DNA of 32,579 nucleotides, from contig JAGQHB010000033.1 of NCBI GenBank assembly GCA_020432045.1, positions 1 to 32,579 of the forward strand, in the 5' to 3' direction. This DNA comes from Dehalococcoidia bacterium. Its GTDB lineage: Bacteria > Chloroflexota > Dehalococcoidia > Tepidiformales > Tepidiformaceae. Shown here in pieces: positions 24,004 to 32,454 of the stretch. Under the pieces are notes generated by a model. It was not told where the DNA came from and made no database searches. It saw only the letters and a program-made list of their open reading frames with translations. Position 1 is the stretch's first letter. Each line of letters opens with the position of its first letter. The translations under genes and the position numbers were made by a program.

Positions 24004-24912
24004 GTGATCAGTTCACGGACACCCCTCCTCATGGTGGCAACTTTCGCCGCGTTCTTGTTCACGGGAGTTGCCGGGTTTGGTCCGCGCGATATGCAGCAAG
24101 GCGGGACCAATCTTCCGAAGCGTGCCACTATCCCAATGCTAGCGCAGGACGTCGATTCCGAGTCTGTGACCTCCTTCTCCGTCTACTTCTTCCTGTCGGG
24201 GGTCGAAGAGGAAGGTGGACCGTTTCTTCTCCCCGTCTACCGCGAAGTCCCCGAGACGTTAGGTGTCGCACGAGCGGCTGTTGAGTCACTCATCGCCGGC
24301 CCTCTACTGGACGAGGAAAGTGCGCTGGTCTCCGTTTCTTCGGAAGTCCCGCAGGGGACTCGGCTACTGGGTATCTCAATATCGACAGGGGTCGCCCGGG
24401 TGGACCTCTCTGAGGAGTTCGAGTCGGGAGGCGGTAGCTTCTCTATGCGTGGCCGGCTAGCCCAGCTCGTCTTCACGCTGACACAGTTCCCCGCAGTGAC
24501 CGCCGTGGAGCTACTGATCGAAGGCAAGGTCGCGACCGTATTTTCGGCAGAGGGCCTGGTGATCGATGGTCCCCTGGCGCGGGACGGGTTCGAGGATCTT
24601 CTTCCCGCGATCCTGGTCGAGCGCCCCGCCTACGGTGCTCCCGCTGGAAATCCTTTGCGAATCACCGGTACCGCGAACGTGTTCGAGGCGAGCTTCCTGG
24701 TTAGGCTCCTTGATGGGAGTGGCCGCGTGCTCGTCGAGACACCGGTCATGGCCACCTGCGGGACAGGATGTCGCGGGACCTTCGATGTGACGATTCCCTA
24801 TTCGGTCCCCAGCAAACAGCCAGGAACCCTCATCGCCTGGGCAGCGTCAGCGCAGGATGGATCGCCGCTGAACATCAGGACGTATCCAGTCACGCTTGAG
24901 CCGCCAGAATAG
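24004..24912 (+). CDS. Secreted GerMN-Gmad2 domain protein
   Basis: The 302-residue protein starts with GTG at 24004, preceded by AAAGGAG. A signal peptide follows (SSRTPLLMVATFAAFLFTGV). Residues about 50-185 match the GerMN domain: VYFFLSGVEEEGGPFLLPVY, AVESLIAGPLLDEESALVSV, GISISTGVARVDLSEEF and LAQLVFTLTQFPAVTAVELL. After a linker comes an Ig-like Gmad2 domain (about 205-300) with NPLRITGTANVFEASFLVRL and GTFDVTIPYSV, and a possible Cys pair in ATCGTGCRG. In spore formers GerMN proteins act in the envelope; in non-sporulating bacteria the role is unknown. It is probably exported and soluble or membrane-tethered. It stands alone. Confidence 0.86.
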   Translation: MISSRTPLLMVATFAAFLFTGVAGFGPRDMQQGGTNLPKRATIPMLAQDVDSESVTSFSVYFFLSGVEEEGGPFLLPVYREVPETLGVARAAVESLIAGPLLDEESALVSVSSEVPQGTRLLGISISTGVARVDLSEEFESGGGSFSMRGRLAQLVFTLTQFPAVTAVELLIEGKVATVFSAEGLVIDGPLARDGFEDLLPAILVERPAYGAPAGNPLRITGTANVFEASFLVRLLDGSGRVLVETPVMATCGTGCRGTFDVTIPYSVPSKQPGTLIAWAASAQDGSPLNIRTYPVTLEPPE

Positions 24913-25427
24913 GCCCCGTGACGATCGAGGCTCTGCCGCACCCCTTCCCTGGGCGGCTCGCCATCCTGTTGGACGCGCCGGGAAGCTTGGCAGCTTGATC
25001 CTCCCGGATCAGGTCCAGCCACCCCAACGCCTGGGTCAAACCGCGGCGCACATCAGTCCCGGTCCCAAGCAATCCTTCGATGCCGTCATCTGCTTCTGGC
25101 GTCAACACCATGAGGTGCCAATCAACACGTGCCACGTCGGGAAATGGGCAATATGGATGTCTCCGGCGGCATCGCCGGTCGTTACTGCCCCGTCGCCTCC
25201 TGCGAAGCTGGACGGACAGTAGCGCTCGCCCCGATCTTTCGAGACCATGAATCCTTGCAGGCGGAATTCGCCATTGGAACGGCGGATCGAAGCCGCCCTC
25301 CAGGAACGGGTCGCGCCTGCAAGAGTGAGGCTTACGAAGAGCCACCTCGATCGTACTGCACCGAACTCGTGGGTAAGGGAATCCCTGCCGTTGTTTCCGA
25401 ACCTCGCCTGCTAGAAGGAGTGTTGAT
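24913..25427. other. Spacer without a clear gene, 515 bases
   Basis: Frames in this stretch lack ribosome-binding sites and family motifs. The longest minus-strand frame (to 25345) is Arg-rich and low in hydrophobic patterning, as in random high-GC frames. The last 20 bases hold the GAAGGAG site of the hemerythrin gene. Confidence 0.5.
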
Positions 25428-25895
25428 TTGAATACGAGTGAGACGCTGGCGGCGCTGTTAGAAGAAGAACACCAACAAATCGATCACGGGGTCGCCGCGT
25501 TCGTGTCTGCCGGCGAAAATGAAGATCGGACGAGCCTGCTGTTAAGCGCGATCCAGGCGCTTCGGCGCCACATTTATCTCGAAGAAGCGATGGTCTTTCC
25601 GTCGCTTCGCGCAGCTGGAATGGTTGCACCAGTTTTCGTCATGCTACGTGAACATGGCGAAATATGGCGGGTTCTCGATGAGCTGGAAGCTGGAGTCGCT
25701 GCCAACGCGGGGCGGCCGGCGTTGCTCAATCTCTGTTCGCAGCTGGCCGAAGGGCTCGATTCTCACAACATGAAAGAGGAGCAAATCCTGTATCCGCGCA
25801 CCGATGCCGCCATGACCGAAGGAGCCACGGCCGAGTTGCGAACCTTCCTTGATTCGGGGGAACTGCCGCCGGGATGGGTCTGTGCCAACGCCTGA
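25428..25895 (+). CDS. Hemerythrin domain protein
   Basis: The 155-residue four-helix protein has likely di-iron ligands His15 (EEEHQQID), His48 and Glu52 (RRHIYLEEAMVFP), His76 (REHGEIWRVLDEL), His113 and Glu117 (DSHNMKEEQILYP). It starts with TTG at 25428, supported by GAAGGAG seven bases upstream. Such proteins bind oxygen or nitric oxide at a di-iron site, or help in iron-sulfur repair and iron storage. The C-terminal phrase LDSGELPPGWVCAN is common in this bacterial subgroup. The gene is single; a divergent Crp/Fnr gene lies beyond a 419-base spacer that ends at its 3' end. A second, different hemerythrin is encoded at 30597-31112. Confidence 0.9.
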   Translation: MNTSETLAALLEEEHQQIDHGVAAFVSAGENEDRTSLLLSAIQALRRHIYLEEAMVFPSLRAAGMVAPVFVMLREHGEIWRVLDELEAGVAANAGRPALLNLCSQLAEGLDSHNMKEEQILYPRTDAAMTEGATAELRTFLDSGELPPGWVCANA

Positions 25896-26314
25896 ACCTT
25901 AGGGCCAAGTGTAGACCGGCCCTCATGGTTTCTTTCTTGTACGGGAGGTGGCGCAGCCTCATAGACTCGACCGGCCCATCTCGAGTGCTCGCTAAACCGG
26001 GCTCGGATCCTGCGTCCGGGGAACAACAGTTTGCCTCCCCGGTAGCGGCCAACACTTGGGCAAGGAATGAGGGCGATCCAGCGTGTGGCCGCGCCACGCG
26101 CACCGGCACGGACGCTACGCGGCGGCCATTTCTGCGCCAAGCACGCGCCGGCGCGCGGCAATCTGCTCGTGCTGTCCACGCAGCAACAGCTTCTTGCAGC
26201 GACTCCATTTGCGGCGGAAGCACGGCAGAGCACGTCGAAAGCCAGGCAAAAGTGCCGATCGGCTGGGCCGGCCAACAGAGCCGGGCACGATTCCCGCGCC
26301 TAATCGTAGACTTA
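25896..26314. other. Spacer between convergent hemerythrin and Crp/Fnr genes
   Basis: No gene is seen. Overlapping frames on both strands are Arg/Ala-rich, lack ribosome-binding sites and match no family I know. A short hairpin-like GGCTGGGCCGGCC lies near 26262. Confidence 0.45.
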
Positions 26315-27028
26315 TCAAAAGCTGCGCAGTTCCCGCAGCCGGGCGAACTCTGAATTTATGACTGCATAGCATTCACAGGAAGCATGTTCCAGCCCGCGAC
26401 GGTCTACTATCGTTATTTCGCCCCGGCGGTATTCAACAAGGCCTGTCTTGTGTAGCGAGGCCGCCGACAGTGCAACGCTGGGGCGACTCACTCCAAGCAT
26501 CTGAGCAAGGAACTCCTGCGTTATCCGAAAATCGTCCGCTCCGGCCTGGTCGTGGGTCATCAACAACCACCGGGCGAGGCGCTCGTCTACGTGGTGTGCG
26601 CGGTTACACGCTGCCGACTGTGCGAGGAACGCGAACATCACTCCACTGAAGATACGCATGACCTCGGCGAACGCCGGGAGTCGCCGTATCGCCGAGGCGA
26701 AGTCCTCGGTACGCATTCGCAGGGACTCGCCGGGAAGCTGTGAGACGAGCGCGAGATTCGAATTGTACAGGCCCAGGATGATCGGGACACCAGTTGAACC
26801 CTCCCGTCCCACGGTGGCGAACTCGATCATCATTCCGCTCTCCAGAACGGTCAGCATGGAAATGATCCCGCTCGTCGGGAAATACACATAATCGGGCATT
26901 TCGCCGGCCTCCTGGAGCGTCTCGCGCATCCGCAGGAGGTGTGGCTCCAGCAACGGAATCAGTTGCTCGAATTCAGCTGGCTCGATTGCCGCCAACAGCA
27001 GGTTCTCGGATTGCGACGTGACCGGCAT
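26315..27028 (-). CDS. Crp/Fnr family transcriptional regulator
   Basis: The 237-residue protein has an N-terminal cyclic-nucleotide-binding-like barrel (YVYFPTSGIISMLTVLESGM, EFATVGREGSTGVPIILG), a long helix and a C-terminal winged helix (FRITQEFLAQMLGVSRPSVA, LHKTGLVEYRRGEITIVDR). The barrel lacks the canonical phosphate-binding Arg motif, and there is no N-terminal Cys cluster, so it is neither a typical Crp nor a typical Fnr; the ligand is unknown. The ATG at 27028 is chosen because it starts just before the conserved part. The frame is open to 27127, and neither start has a strong ribosome-binding site. It may control some of the nearby stress genes, but no shared operator was found. 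Confidence 0.86.
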   Translation of the reverse strand: MPVTSQSENLLLAAIEPAEFEQLIPLLEPHLLRMRETLQEAGEMPDYVYFPTSGIISMLTVLESGMMIEFATVGREGSTGVPIILGLYNSNLALVSQLPGESLRMRTEDFASAIRRLPAFAEVMRIFSGVMFAFLAQSAACNRAHHVDERLARWLLMTHDQAGADDFRITQEFLAQMLGVSRPSVALSAASLHKTGLVEYRRGEITIVDRRGLEHASCECYAVINSEFARLRELRSF

Positions 27029-27346
27029 TTGACTTCGCGGCGCGGGCCAGGAGTTGAAGGCCTCCGGCCCGTCCCCAGGCCAAGTATAGCCGCTGGCGCA
27101 AAATCCTGGATATTCGGTGTTTCGCATTTGGGGCGTCGTGCGGACCGCTTAATACGAAGTACCGAACAAGAGCGCGACCTCCCGCCCGGGTGGCCAGTGT
27201 TCCGGTCCTGGTGACCGCCTGGGGCCCCGGCGTCCGCTAGTTTCGGACAGATCGCAGGGACTACGGTCGTGTGCATGGAGGCGACTAGCGACGTCCCGAC
27301 AGCCACCACGGCGTCGAGTCCAGTCGGATCGCAGGAGAAAATAACC

Positions 27347-27589
27347 GTGCAAACTACTGCAGAGGCCATGAAAGTCCACCGGCATCATTGGCTTATCGAC
27401 GAACCGGAAGGTTCCTCAAGCCGGGGTGTTTGCAAGCATTGCCAGGAGAGCCGCTACTTTCGGAACTGGCTGGCAGAGACTGACTTTCTCACATCGAGAG
27501 AGTCACGGGAATTGAGCGCGTCTGCTCACGGCAACGAGGGCCAGTCCGGATACGGGCTCACGCGGAGAAATAGCGAGCGTGAAGGCTAA
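27347..27589 (+). CDS. Small Cys/His protein with CKHC motif
   Basis: The 80-residue protein starts with GTG at 27347, with AGGAG nine bases upstream; the frame is open further upstream. The conserved-looking core is KVHRHHWLIDEPEGSSSRGV followed by CKHCQESRYFRNW. The pattern of His-His-Trp followed by G-V-C-x2-C and an aromatic-Asn segment recurs in small proteins of Chloroflexota and actinobacteria, and suggests a one-metal zinc knuckle. I do not know a function. The tail is polar and Ser/Arg-rich, probably disordered. It is divergent from the Crp/Fnr gene, with about 320 bases between. Confidence 0.62.
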   Translation: MQTTAEAMKVHRHHWLIDEPEGSSSRGVCKHCQESRYFRNWLAETDFLTSRESRELSASAHGNEGQSGYGLTRRNSEREG

Positions 27590-27818
27590 TACTTGTTCGG
27601 AAATGAGAGCGGATACGCGCAAGATGATCGCCTGGTGGTGTGGGATCACGGACTCTGTCTTGAGCATTATCCGGCATGCACCAGGATCGCTTGAGCCCTG
27701 TCGCAATGAAAATCATGGCGGTTCACTCCGCTAATTTGGAACAGACAGCCGGTGCTAGCATGGTCTCGCACCAACACACAAATGAGGGGTCATGATGGGT
27801 TCGTCAAGAGGTGGATCA

Positions 27819-28013
27819 ATGCACACGGTCTTGCTTCGTGATTACCGGGCTCGGCTGGAATCGGAATTGGTTGAAGTCGCGGCCATTCTCGCTGGCATCG
27901 AGGAGTACCCGGCCCCATTCGTACGGGAGCGCGCCACGGGGCTTGGGTCCGCCGGGGTGTTGCCCGCGGAGGAGAACGAATCGGCACTGTCCCAGGGCCA
28001 GCCCATTGGATAG
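27819..28013 (+). CDS. Small hypothetical protein, 64 aa
   Basis: The ATG at 27819 has AGAGG seven bases upstream; an earlier ATG at 27792 has a weaker AGGGG site. The product has an amphipathic helix (LLRDYRARLESELVEVAAIL) and a short Glu/Ser-rich tail. No family is recognised. The good ribosome-binding site and the coherent helix argue for a gene; the short length argues for caution. Confidence 0.4.
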   Translation: MHTVLLRDYRARLESELVEVAAILAGIEEYPAPFVRERATGLGSAGVLPAEENESALSQGQPIG

Positions 28014-28175
28014 GGACCTTATGCCGGCTATCGGTATTCGCGTAGTCGCTTGCTTGTGGAGGATGGGATAGTCCAAAGGTAAAGGTTGGAGCCGCTCCCC
28101 GGCGACACGACGCGGTCTCACTGCGTCTCAGAGCGCACTCCAATCGCTTTTGAATGAGTAACGGAGATGAGGGAC

Positions 28176-28463
28176 ATGACATATATCCGATTATCAGTCG
28201 TCAAGCCGCACCCCGGCTTCGAGCAGCGTGCCCTGGAGCTCCTCGAAGCGCTGTCGGCAGCCACGGCTAACAGCCCTGGGTGGCAGGCCAACTACGTCCT
28301 GCGGCCGCACGACGACAGCGGTGAGGTCGCACGAATCTCCATCTACGACGATGAGTCTTCAGCCGAGCGGGAAGCCGCAACGCCGAGCGTTCTGTCGCTT
28401 CGCTCCCAACTTCTGCTCATCATCGAGCCGGGTCACCGGGAACGCGCGTTCTTCAGCGTCTGA
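28176..28463 (+). CDS. ABM-fold (antibiotic biosynthesis monooxygenase-like) small protein
   Basis: The 95-residue protein starts at ATG 28176, with GGAG nine bases upstream. It shows the dimeric ferredoxin-like ABM pattern: strand TYIRLSVVKPHPG, helix FEQRALELLEALSAATANSP, strand GWQANYVLRPHDDSGEVARI, strand SIYDDESSAEREA and a last strand LLLIIEPGHRERAFFSV. Members include cofactor-free monooxygenases and heme-degrading enzymes. Without the Asn/Trp heme set, the reaction cannot be named. It stands alone. Confidence 0.68.
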   Translation: MTYIRLSVVKPHPGFEQRALELLEALSAATANSPGWQANYVLRPHDDSGEVARISIYDDESSAEREAATPSVLSLRSQLLLIIEPGHRERAFFSV

Positions 28464-29170
28464 CCGTAATCGCCGAAGTTGCTGCGTCCGAAAAAGACGC
28501 CAGAGACGCCAGTTCCTCTGTTCCAGGCACCAGTTCGCGTGAGTCCCGAGCGTATCGCCGCGCATATGTTCCCCTCAGGACCCGTGCAGAAATCCCAGTC
28601 TGCTGGTCGCTGACGGCGTACGAAACCGTCAGCCGCAAGGAAAACATCGACCCGCGGTAGCACATCCGAATGGAACACAACAACCCCCATCCATGACGCT
28701 GACCGCAGGCTTCGCAACCACCATCGCGGGAACTGCCAGTACGCCGGCGGACATCGCACGGCCCTTCACACCGGTTCATGGCAGGCTGCAGGGCGATGAC
28801 CTCGTTGTAGTGGTGGAAACACGTTATTGCCGCAAGCTGCCCCCTCGCATCTGCTACTAATGGACAGACGGGCAAGCGTACCGTGACCTGTATGGCGCAG
28901 AGCGGTTCACGCGGTGAATCCCACGAGCAGTACATCAGTCAGGGCCACGTGGCGACACACTGCCACGCCCGCGGCGAAATCAGTGCGCGAGGTCGAGGGG
29001 CCGAAGCACGACCTCGGTCCATGCTAGAGACGGGATTTCCGGTGGGGATTGCTCGGCCAGGTACCGGCCGCGCCCTGTGGCCGCTTTGCGCAGCACGTGA
29101 CGGTCAAACCACTGCTCAGATCAAATCGTGGATAGCGGCGATTGGTCACACGATTACGGAGGTGTTCAGA
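28464..29170. other. Spacer without a convincing gene, about 700 bases
   Basis: Frames of 55-160 codons occur on both strands but have no ribosome-binding site and no recognisable motif. A 55-codon plus-strand frame from about 28693 begins MTLTAGFATTIAGTA and ends at a TAA near 28860; I rate it unlikely. The 3' end must hold the promoter for the protease operon. Confidence 0.45.
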
Positions 29171-29266
29171 ATGGCAGAGTCGCTGCCCCTCTTTTGCAAG
29201 GCTGGGCCGAGGTGGACGAGAGATAGGGTCGATAGCCCGAGCTTTGTCCGCAGGCCGGGCGGGTAA
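29171..29266 (+). CDS. Possible 31-aa leader peptide upstream of the M50 protease gene
   Basis: GGAGGT at 29158-29163 lies seven bases before this ATG and is one of the strongest ribosome-binding sites in the window. The frame encodes MAESLPLFCKAGPRWTRDRV and stops at 29266, four bases before the ATG of the protease gene. That ATG has only a weak site of its own. Translational coupling through a short leader is likely. No attenuator hairpin was found. Confidence 0.42.
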   Translation: MAESLPLFCKAGPRWTRDRVDSPSFVRRPGG

Positions 29267-29270
29267 CGCC

Positions 29271-30437
29271 ATGCGAGGAGGGAGTTTCCGGATCGCACGA
29301 ATCGCGGGTATCGATATCCAGATCCACGGTTCATGGCTGCTCATTGTCGCACTCGTATCGTGGATGCTCGCCGACGGCGTCTTCCCCGACCGCTACGACG
29401 GCTGGAGCGGCGTCGCATACTGGACCGTCGGGGTGGCCGCAGCTGTCCTCCTGTTCGTCACTGTGCTCGTTCACGAACTCGCCCATGCACTTCTTGCCAA
29501 GCGCCGGGGGCTGCCTGTACCTCGCATCACCCTGTTCATCTTTGGGGGCGTCTCAGAGCTAGGCGGCCAGCCCGAGACGGCGCGGGCTGAGTTCGCAATC
29601 GCTGCTGTTGGCCCGGCCGCGAGCCTCGCCGTCGCGGCAATTTCCGGAACGGTCGCCCTCACGCTCGGAAGCGGCAACGAAAAGGTCGAAGCAGTCTTCG
29701 CGTACCTGGCGACGGTCAACGTCCTCCTCGCCGTATTCAACCTGCTACCGGGTTTTCCGTTGGACGGCGGCCGTGTGCTCCGTTCCATTGTGTGGGGCCG
29801 GACCCGCAGTTTCCGGCGGGCAACCGTCGTTGCCACGCGTGTCGGCGAGATCTTCGCCTATGGGCTCATGATTCTTGGCGTCTACTTCATCCTGATAGGG
29901 TTCCTCTGGAACGGAATCTGGCTCGCGTTCATTGGCTGGTTCCTCCTGAATGCTGCGCGGGGCGAGTCATCGCAACTCCAGCTCGACACCATCCTTCGCC
30001 CGCTTCGCGCGCGGAGTCTGATGCATACGGATTTCATAAGCGTGGTGCCCGGGATGCCGCTCCAAGAAGTCGTCGACAATTTCATGGTGGCCAGGGGTGA
30101 GCGGGCCGTAATGGTCGCGAATGGCGATGCCGTTCTCGGCATCCTTACCGTGAGCGACGTCCAACGCGTTCCCCGGGACGAATGGATGTCGACGCCGGCC
30201 CAGCGGATCATGACACCACGCGAAAAGGTAGAAACGGTTTCCGCTGAGACGCCGGCACTCGATGTCCTCCACTTGCTCGGTGACCGGCGGCTCAACCAGG
30301 TACCGGTCCTTGAAGATGGGCGAATGGTAGGCCTCATCACCCGGCGGGAGCTGCTCGACAAGGTGCAAGTCGCAGGTTCCCTCGCGCCTGACGAGCCATC
30401 CTCCCGGCACGACGCTGACACGCAGTCAGGAAACTGA
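29271..30437 (+). CDS. Site-2 protease family M50 metalloprotease with CBS domain pair
   Basis: The 388-residue protein has six or so membrane segments, then a cytoplasmic CBS pair. Zinc-binding HELAH is at residues 68-72 inside the second hydrophobic region. The second active-site motif GFPLDGGRVLRS (Asp165) replaces the classical NPDG. The segment RITLFIFGGVSELG between them is typical of the SpoIVFB-like M50B group. CBS 1 (LMHTDFISVVPGMPLQEVVD) and CBS 2 (IMTPREKVETVSAETPALDV ending RLNQVPVLEDGRMVGLITRR) can bind adenine nucleotides, so proteolysis may respond to energy charge. The substrate is unknown. The ATG at 29271 follows a small open frame by four bases. Confidence 0.93.
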   Translation: MRGGSFRIARIAGIDIQIHGSWLLIVALVSWMLADGVFPDRYDGWSGVAYWTVGVAAAVLLFVTVLVHELAHALLAKRRGLPVPRITLFIFGGVSELGGQPETARAEFAIAAVGPAASLAVAAISGTVALTLGSGNEKVEAVFAYLATVNVLLAVFNLLPGFPLDGGRVLRSIVWGRTRSFRRATVVATRVGEIFAYGLMILGVYFILIGFLWNGIWLAFIGWFLLNAARGESSQLQLDTILRPLRARSLMHTDFISVVPGMPLQEVVDNFMVARGERAVMVANGDAVLGILTVSDVQRVPRDEWMSTPAQRIMTPREKVETVSAETPALDVLHLLGDRRLNQVPVLEDGRMVGLITRRELLDKVQVAGSLAPDEPSSRHDADTQSGN

Positions 30438-30596
30438 CCGTCAGCGAACGGCACAAGCCCATGCACACACCCGCCGCCGGTGCTGCGACAAGTGCACGGG
30501 CGCCCACTTCAATGATTTCCGTCCCGGCTGACGCCGCCCGGCGCGGGTTTTAACGGCGGAGGTTTGTGCTGGTATTGTCGCGGTCGACCCTCCCCC

Positions 30597-31112
30597 TTAA
30601 ATCGGGGCCGAGCGGGGGAGTCTGGCTTCACTGGCGGCCGCCTCCATCGCCTCAAACATCTGCCCTGCCTCCGACTCCGTGAGACGCTGATCGAGGATGG
30701 GAAGGTAACCCTCTTCCTCTTTGGCGAAGTGCACTTTCACCAGCGCAGATAGACCGTAGAGTACGGCCCGAAGCGCCTTTGCCTGCGCCGGGTCCAGGGC
30801 CGCACCGGACAGGCTCGACCGGAGCGCGCCGAGTTCCTCGGTGAGACGGCGGACCTCGACGTGGTCACGGCTCATCGTCGCCGTCGCCTCGGGTGCTCCC
30901 ATGAGTCTGGCGATGACCGGATAGAGGGCGCGTTCTTCGGCCTGGGCGTGCGGAAGCAGGTGATCGACCAGGAACTCATGCGATTCAGCAACATTGCGTA
31001 GCACGGCCTCTATCGGAGCCTCGCCGACAGAATCTGCTGCTGCTCGCAAACCTGCAATGTGCGGCAGCAGTTCTTTGTGCTCATCGCGCAACGGTTGGGT
31101 AGGGGTCGCCAT
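30597..31112 (-). CDS. Hemerythrin domain protein (second, distinct copy)
   Basis: The 171-residue protein has likely ligands His12 (RDEHKELLPH), His55 and Glu59 (LLPHAQAEERALYP), His84 (SRDHVEVRRL), His128 and Glu132 (KVHFAKEEEGYLP), a full HHE four-helix set. It differs clearly from the protein at 25428: the spacing is longer, and the first helix has the motif common in DUF-type HHE proteins. The ATG at 31112 has GGAAGGA about seven bases upstream. It is convergent with the M50 protease gene, with about 160 bases between. The role is oxygen, NO or iron handling, unproven here. Confidence 0.9.
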   Translation of the reverse strand: MATPTQPLRDEHKELLPHIAGLRAAADSVGEAPIEAVLRNVAESHEFLVDHLLPHAQAEERALYPVIARLMGAPEATATMSRDHVEVRRLTEELGALRSSLSGAALDPAQAKALRAVLYGLSALVKVHFAKEEEGYLPILDQRLTESEAGQMFEAMEAAASEARLPRSAPI

Positions 31113-31240
31113 TTCAGAATCCTTCCTTGTCGAGCGACAGGAGGTCGAACGACGGTCAGAGCCTGCGAATCAGCAAAACAAGGATCGCCCGATGCGCTGA
31201 GTTCCACTGTGGCTGCTCTCGTATCGGGCCGGAACCCCCG

Positions 31241-31744
31241 TCACGATGATTTTTCTAGCTCGATCACCAGTTCCATAGTGCTGCCAATCGTGAACTGCGA
31301 CACCACGCGCAATCCTATCTCGCGGAACTCTCCAACCGGGTCCGGGCCGGAACGGGTGAGACACGTCATGACCTGGTGGAGCCCGCGTGTCTCGGCTTCC
31401 CGCACCAGGATAGCCAGCATTTGAGCCGCACCCGCATACCATTGCTGGTGCGCACCGAGGACCATAAGTCCGACGGATGCCTGTCCAGGCTCCTCCGGCA
31501 ACTCCAACCAGGCCGCTGCCTGCACGGCTCCGTCGGAATCGACCCCGACCGCCACGGTCTCCAGCGCGAGCCGTTCCCGGTCGAGACCGGGCAGAGACCC
31601 TCGTGGTGGGCTGCAAACGTAGTGGGCCCCCGGTTCGGCCAGGAACTTCTCCACTGCTGCCAGCTCCCGCGTGAGAGAGATCCTGTCGAGCAGTCGAGCG
31701 TGGCCAGAACTCATCCCATCACGCGGATGGCTTTCGTCATTCAT
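31241..31744 (-). CDS. GNAT-like N-acetyltransferase family protein
   Basis: The 167-residue protein shows a GNAT-like order: ALETVAVGVDSDGAVQAAAW, then strand VGLMVLGAHQQWYAGAAQML in place of the acetyl-CoA loop. The C-terminal half has ILVREAETRGLHQVMTCLTR, EFREIGLRVVSQFTIGS and MELVIELEKSS. The pyrophosphate loop is poor (no clear Q/RxxGxG/A), so the fold call is moderate and enzyme activity is uncertain. The ATG at 31744 begins just before the polar N-terminus; the longer frame to 31846 has no better site. It lies about 130 bases upstream of the end of nothing else on this strand, followed by the hemerythrin gene. Confidence 0.6.
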   Translation of the reverse strand: MNDESHPRDGMSSGHARLLDRISLTRELAAVEKFLAEPGAHYVCSPPRGSLPGLDRERLALETVAVGVDSDGAVQAAAWLELPEEPGQASVGLMVLGAHQQWYAGAAQMLAILVREAETRGLHQVMTCLTRSGPDPVGEFREIGLRVVSQFTIGSTMELVIELEKSS

Positions 31745-31846
31745 GTATCCACTGTACTCCAGTCCTCGCCATTTGGATTCCGGGGAACCGGGCAACCGCA
31801 ATTGCAATATGCTTACCGGCTGCCCCCTGATCCCTTGCCTGAGCAC

Positions 31847-32450
31847 CTTGCGAGCCTCATTCGAGATTACCGCCCTGGCCCAGAAGCCGTGCCTGGGCCG
31901 CGTGTGGCGTCGCGGCGGCCATTACTACCGGCAGTGGAAGTGCACGGCTTGCCGGCACTGCCATCGAGCAGATAGGCGATCTCGATGCGTTTGCGGGCAT
32001 CGAAATGGTTGCGTCAGGTACCAGGAGGCGAAGGCTCGCGCGATAATCATCGCCGGAACCGGAGCGATGCCATGCCCGCGACACAACTCCAGCGAGAGAA
32101 CGAACGCGGCGGCGCCCCCCACCTCCCTTGGCTGCACCCGCTGCGTTCGCCATGCCCGCCGCTAACGCTTCAGCGAGCGCGCGGGCGCCCTCTCGATGAT
32201 CTCCAGTTCACGATGGATGCTGCCTTCAATGCTGCGTCATGATGCGTCTGCTACAACCTGCACCTGTGTGATGCCCCCGAGCTGCTCCTCGCCCATGACG
32301 CTCGCTGTCACCCACGTGAGCGTCCGGCAGCGGGGGCACGATCCGTCCCCCGGTTTTGACCGGCTCCGCGAGTGTGCCGCGGCCGCCGGTGCATGTCCTG
32401 CCACCTCGACGAGATGTAGGAGAAGGTTGCTGGCGACTGGCGCCACTTCT
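31847..32450. other. Gene-poor right end
   Basis: No convincing gene is seen. A minus-strand frame ending at 32237 gives CPRCRTLTWVTASVMGEEQL, which hints at a zinc-knuckle fragment but has a single CxxC and no clear start signal. Frames around 31857-32165 are Arg/Cys/Ala-rich shadows. The stretch may be decayed mobile DNA, given the repeats that follow. Confidence 0.45.
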
Positions 32451-32454
32451 CCGT

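Noticed and set aside
28883-29266. 127-codon frame upstream of the M50 protease
   Set aside because: Only its last 32 codons have a ribosome-binding site; the upstream part lacks coding character.
32237-32446. 69-codon minus-strand frame with CPRC
   Set aside because: Single CxxC, no ribosome-binding site and no second metal-ligand pair; left as part of the gene-poor end.
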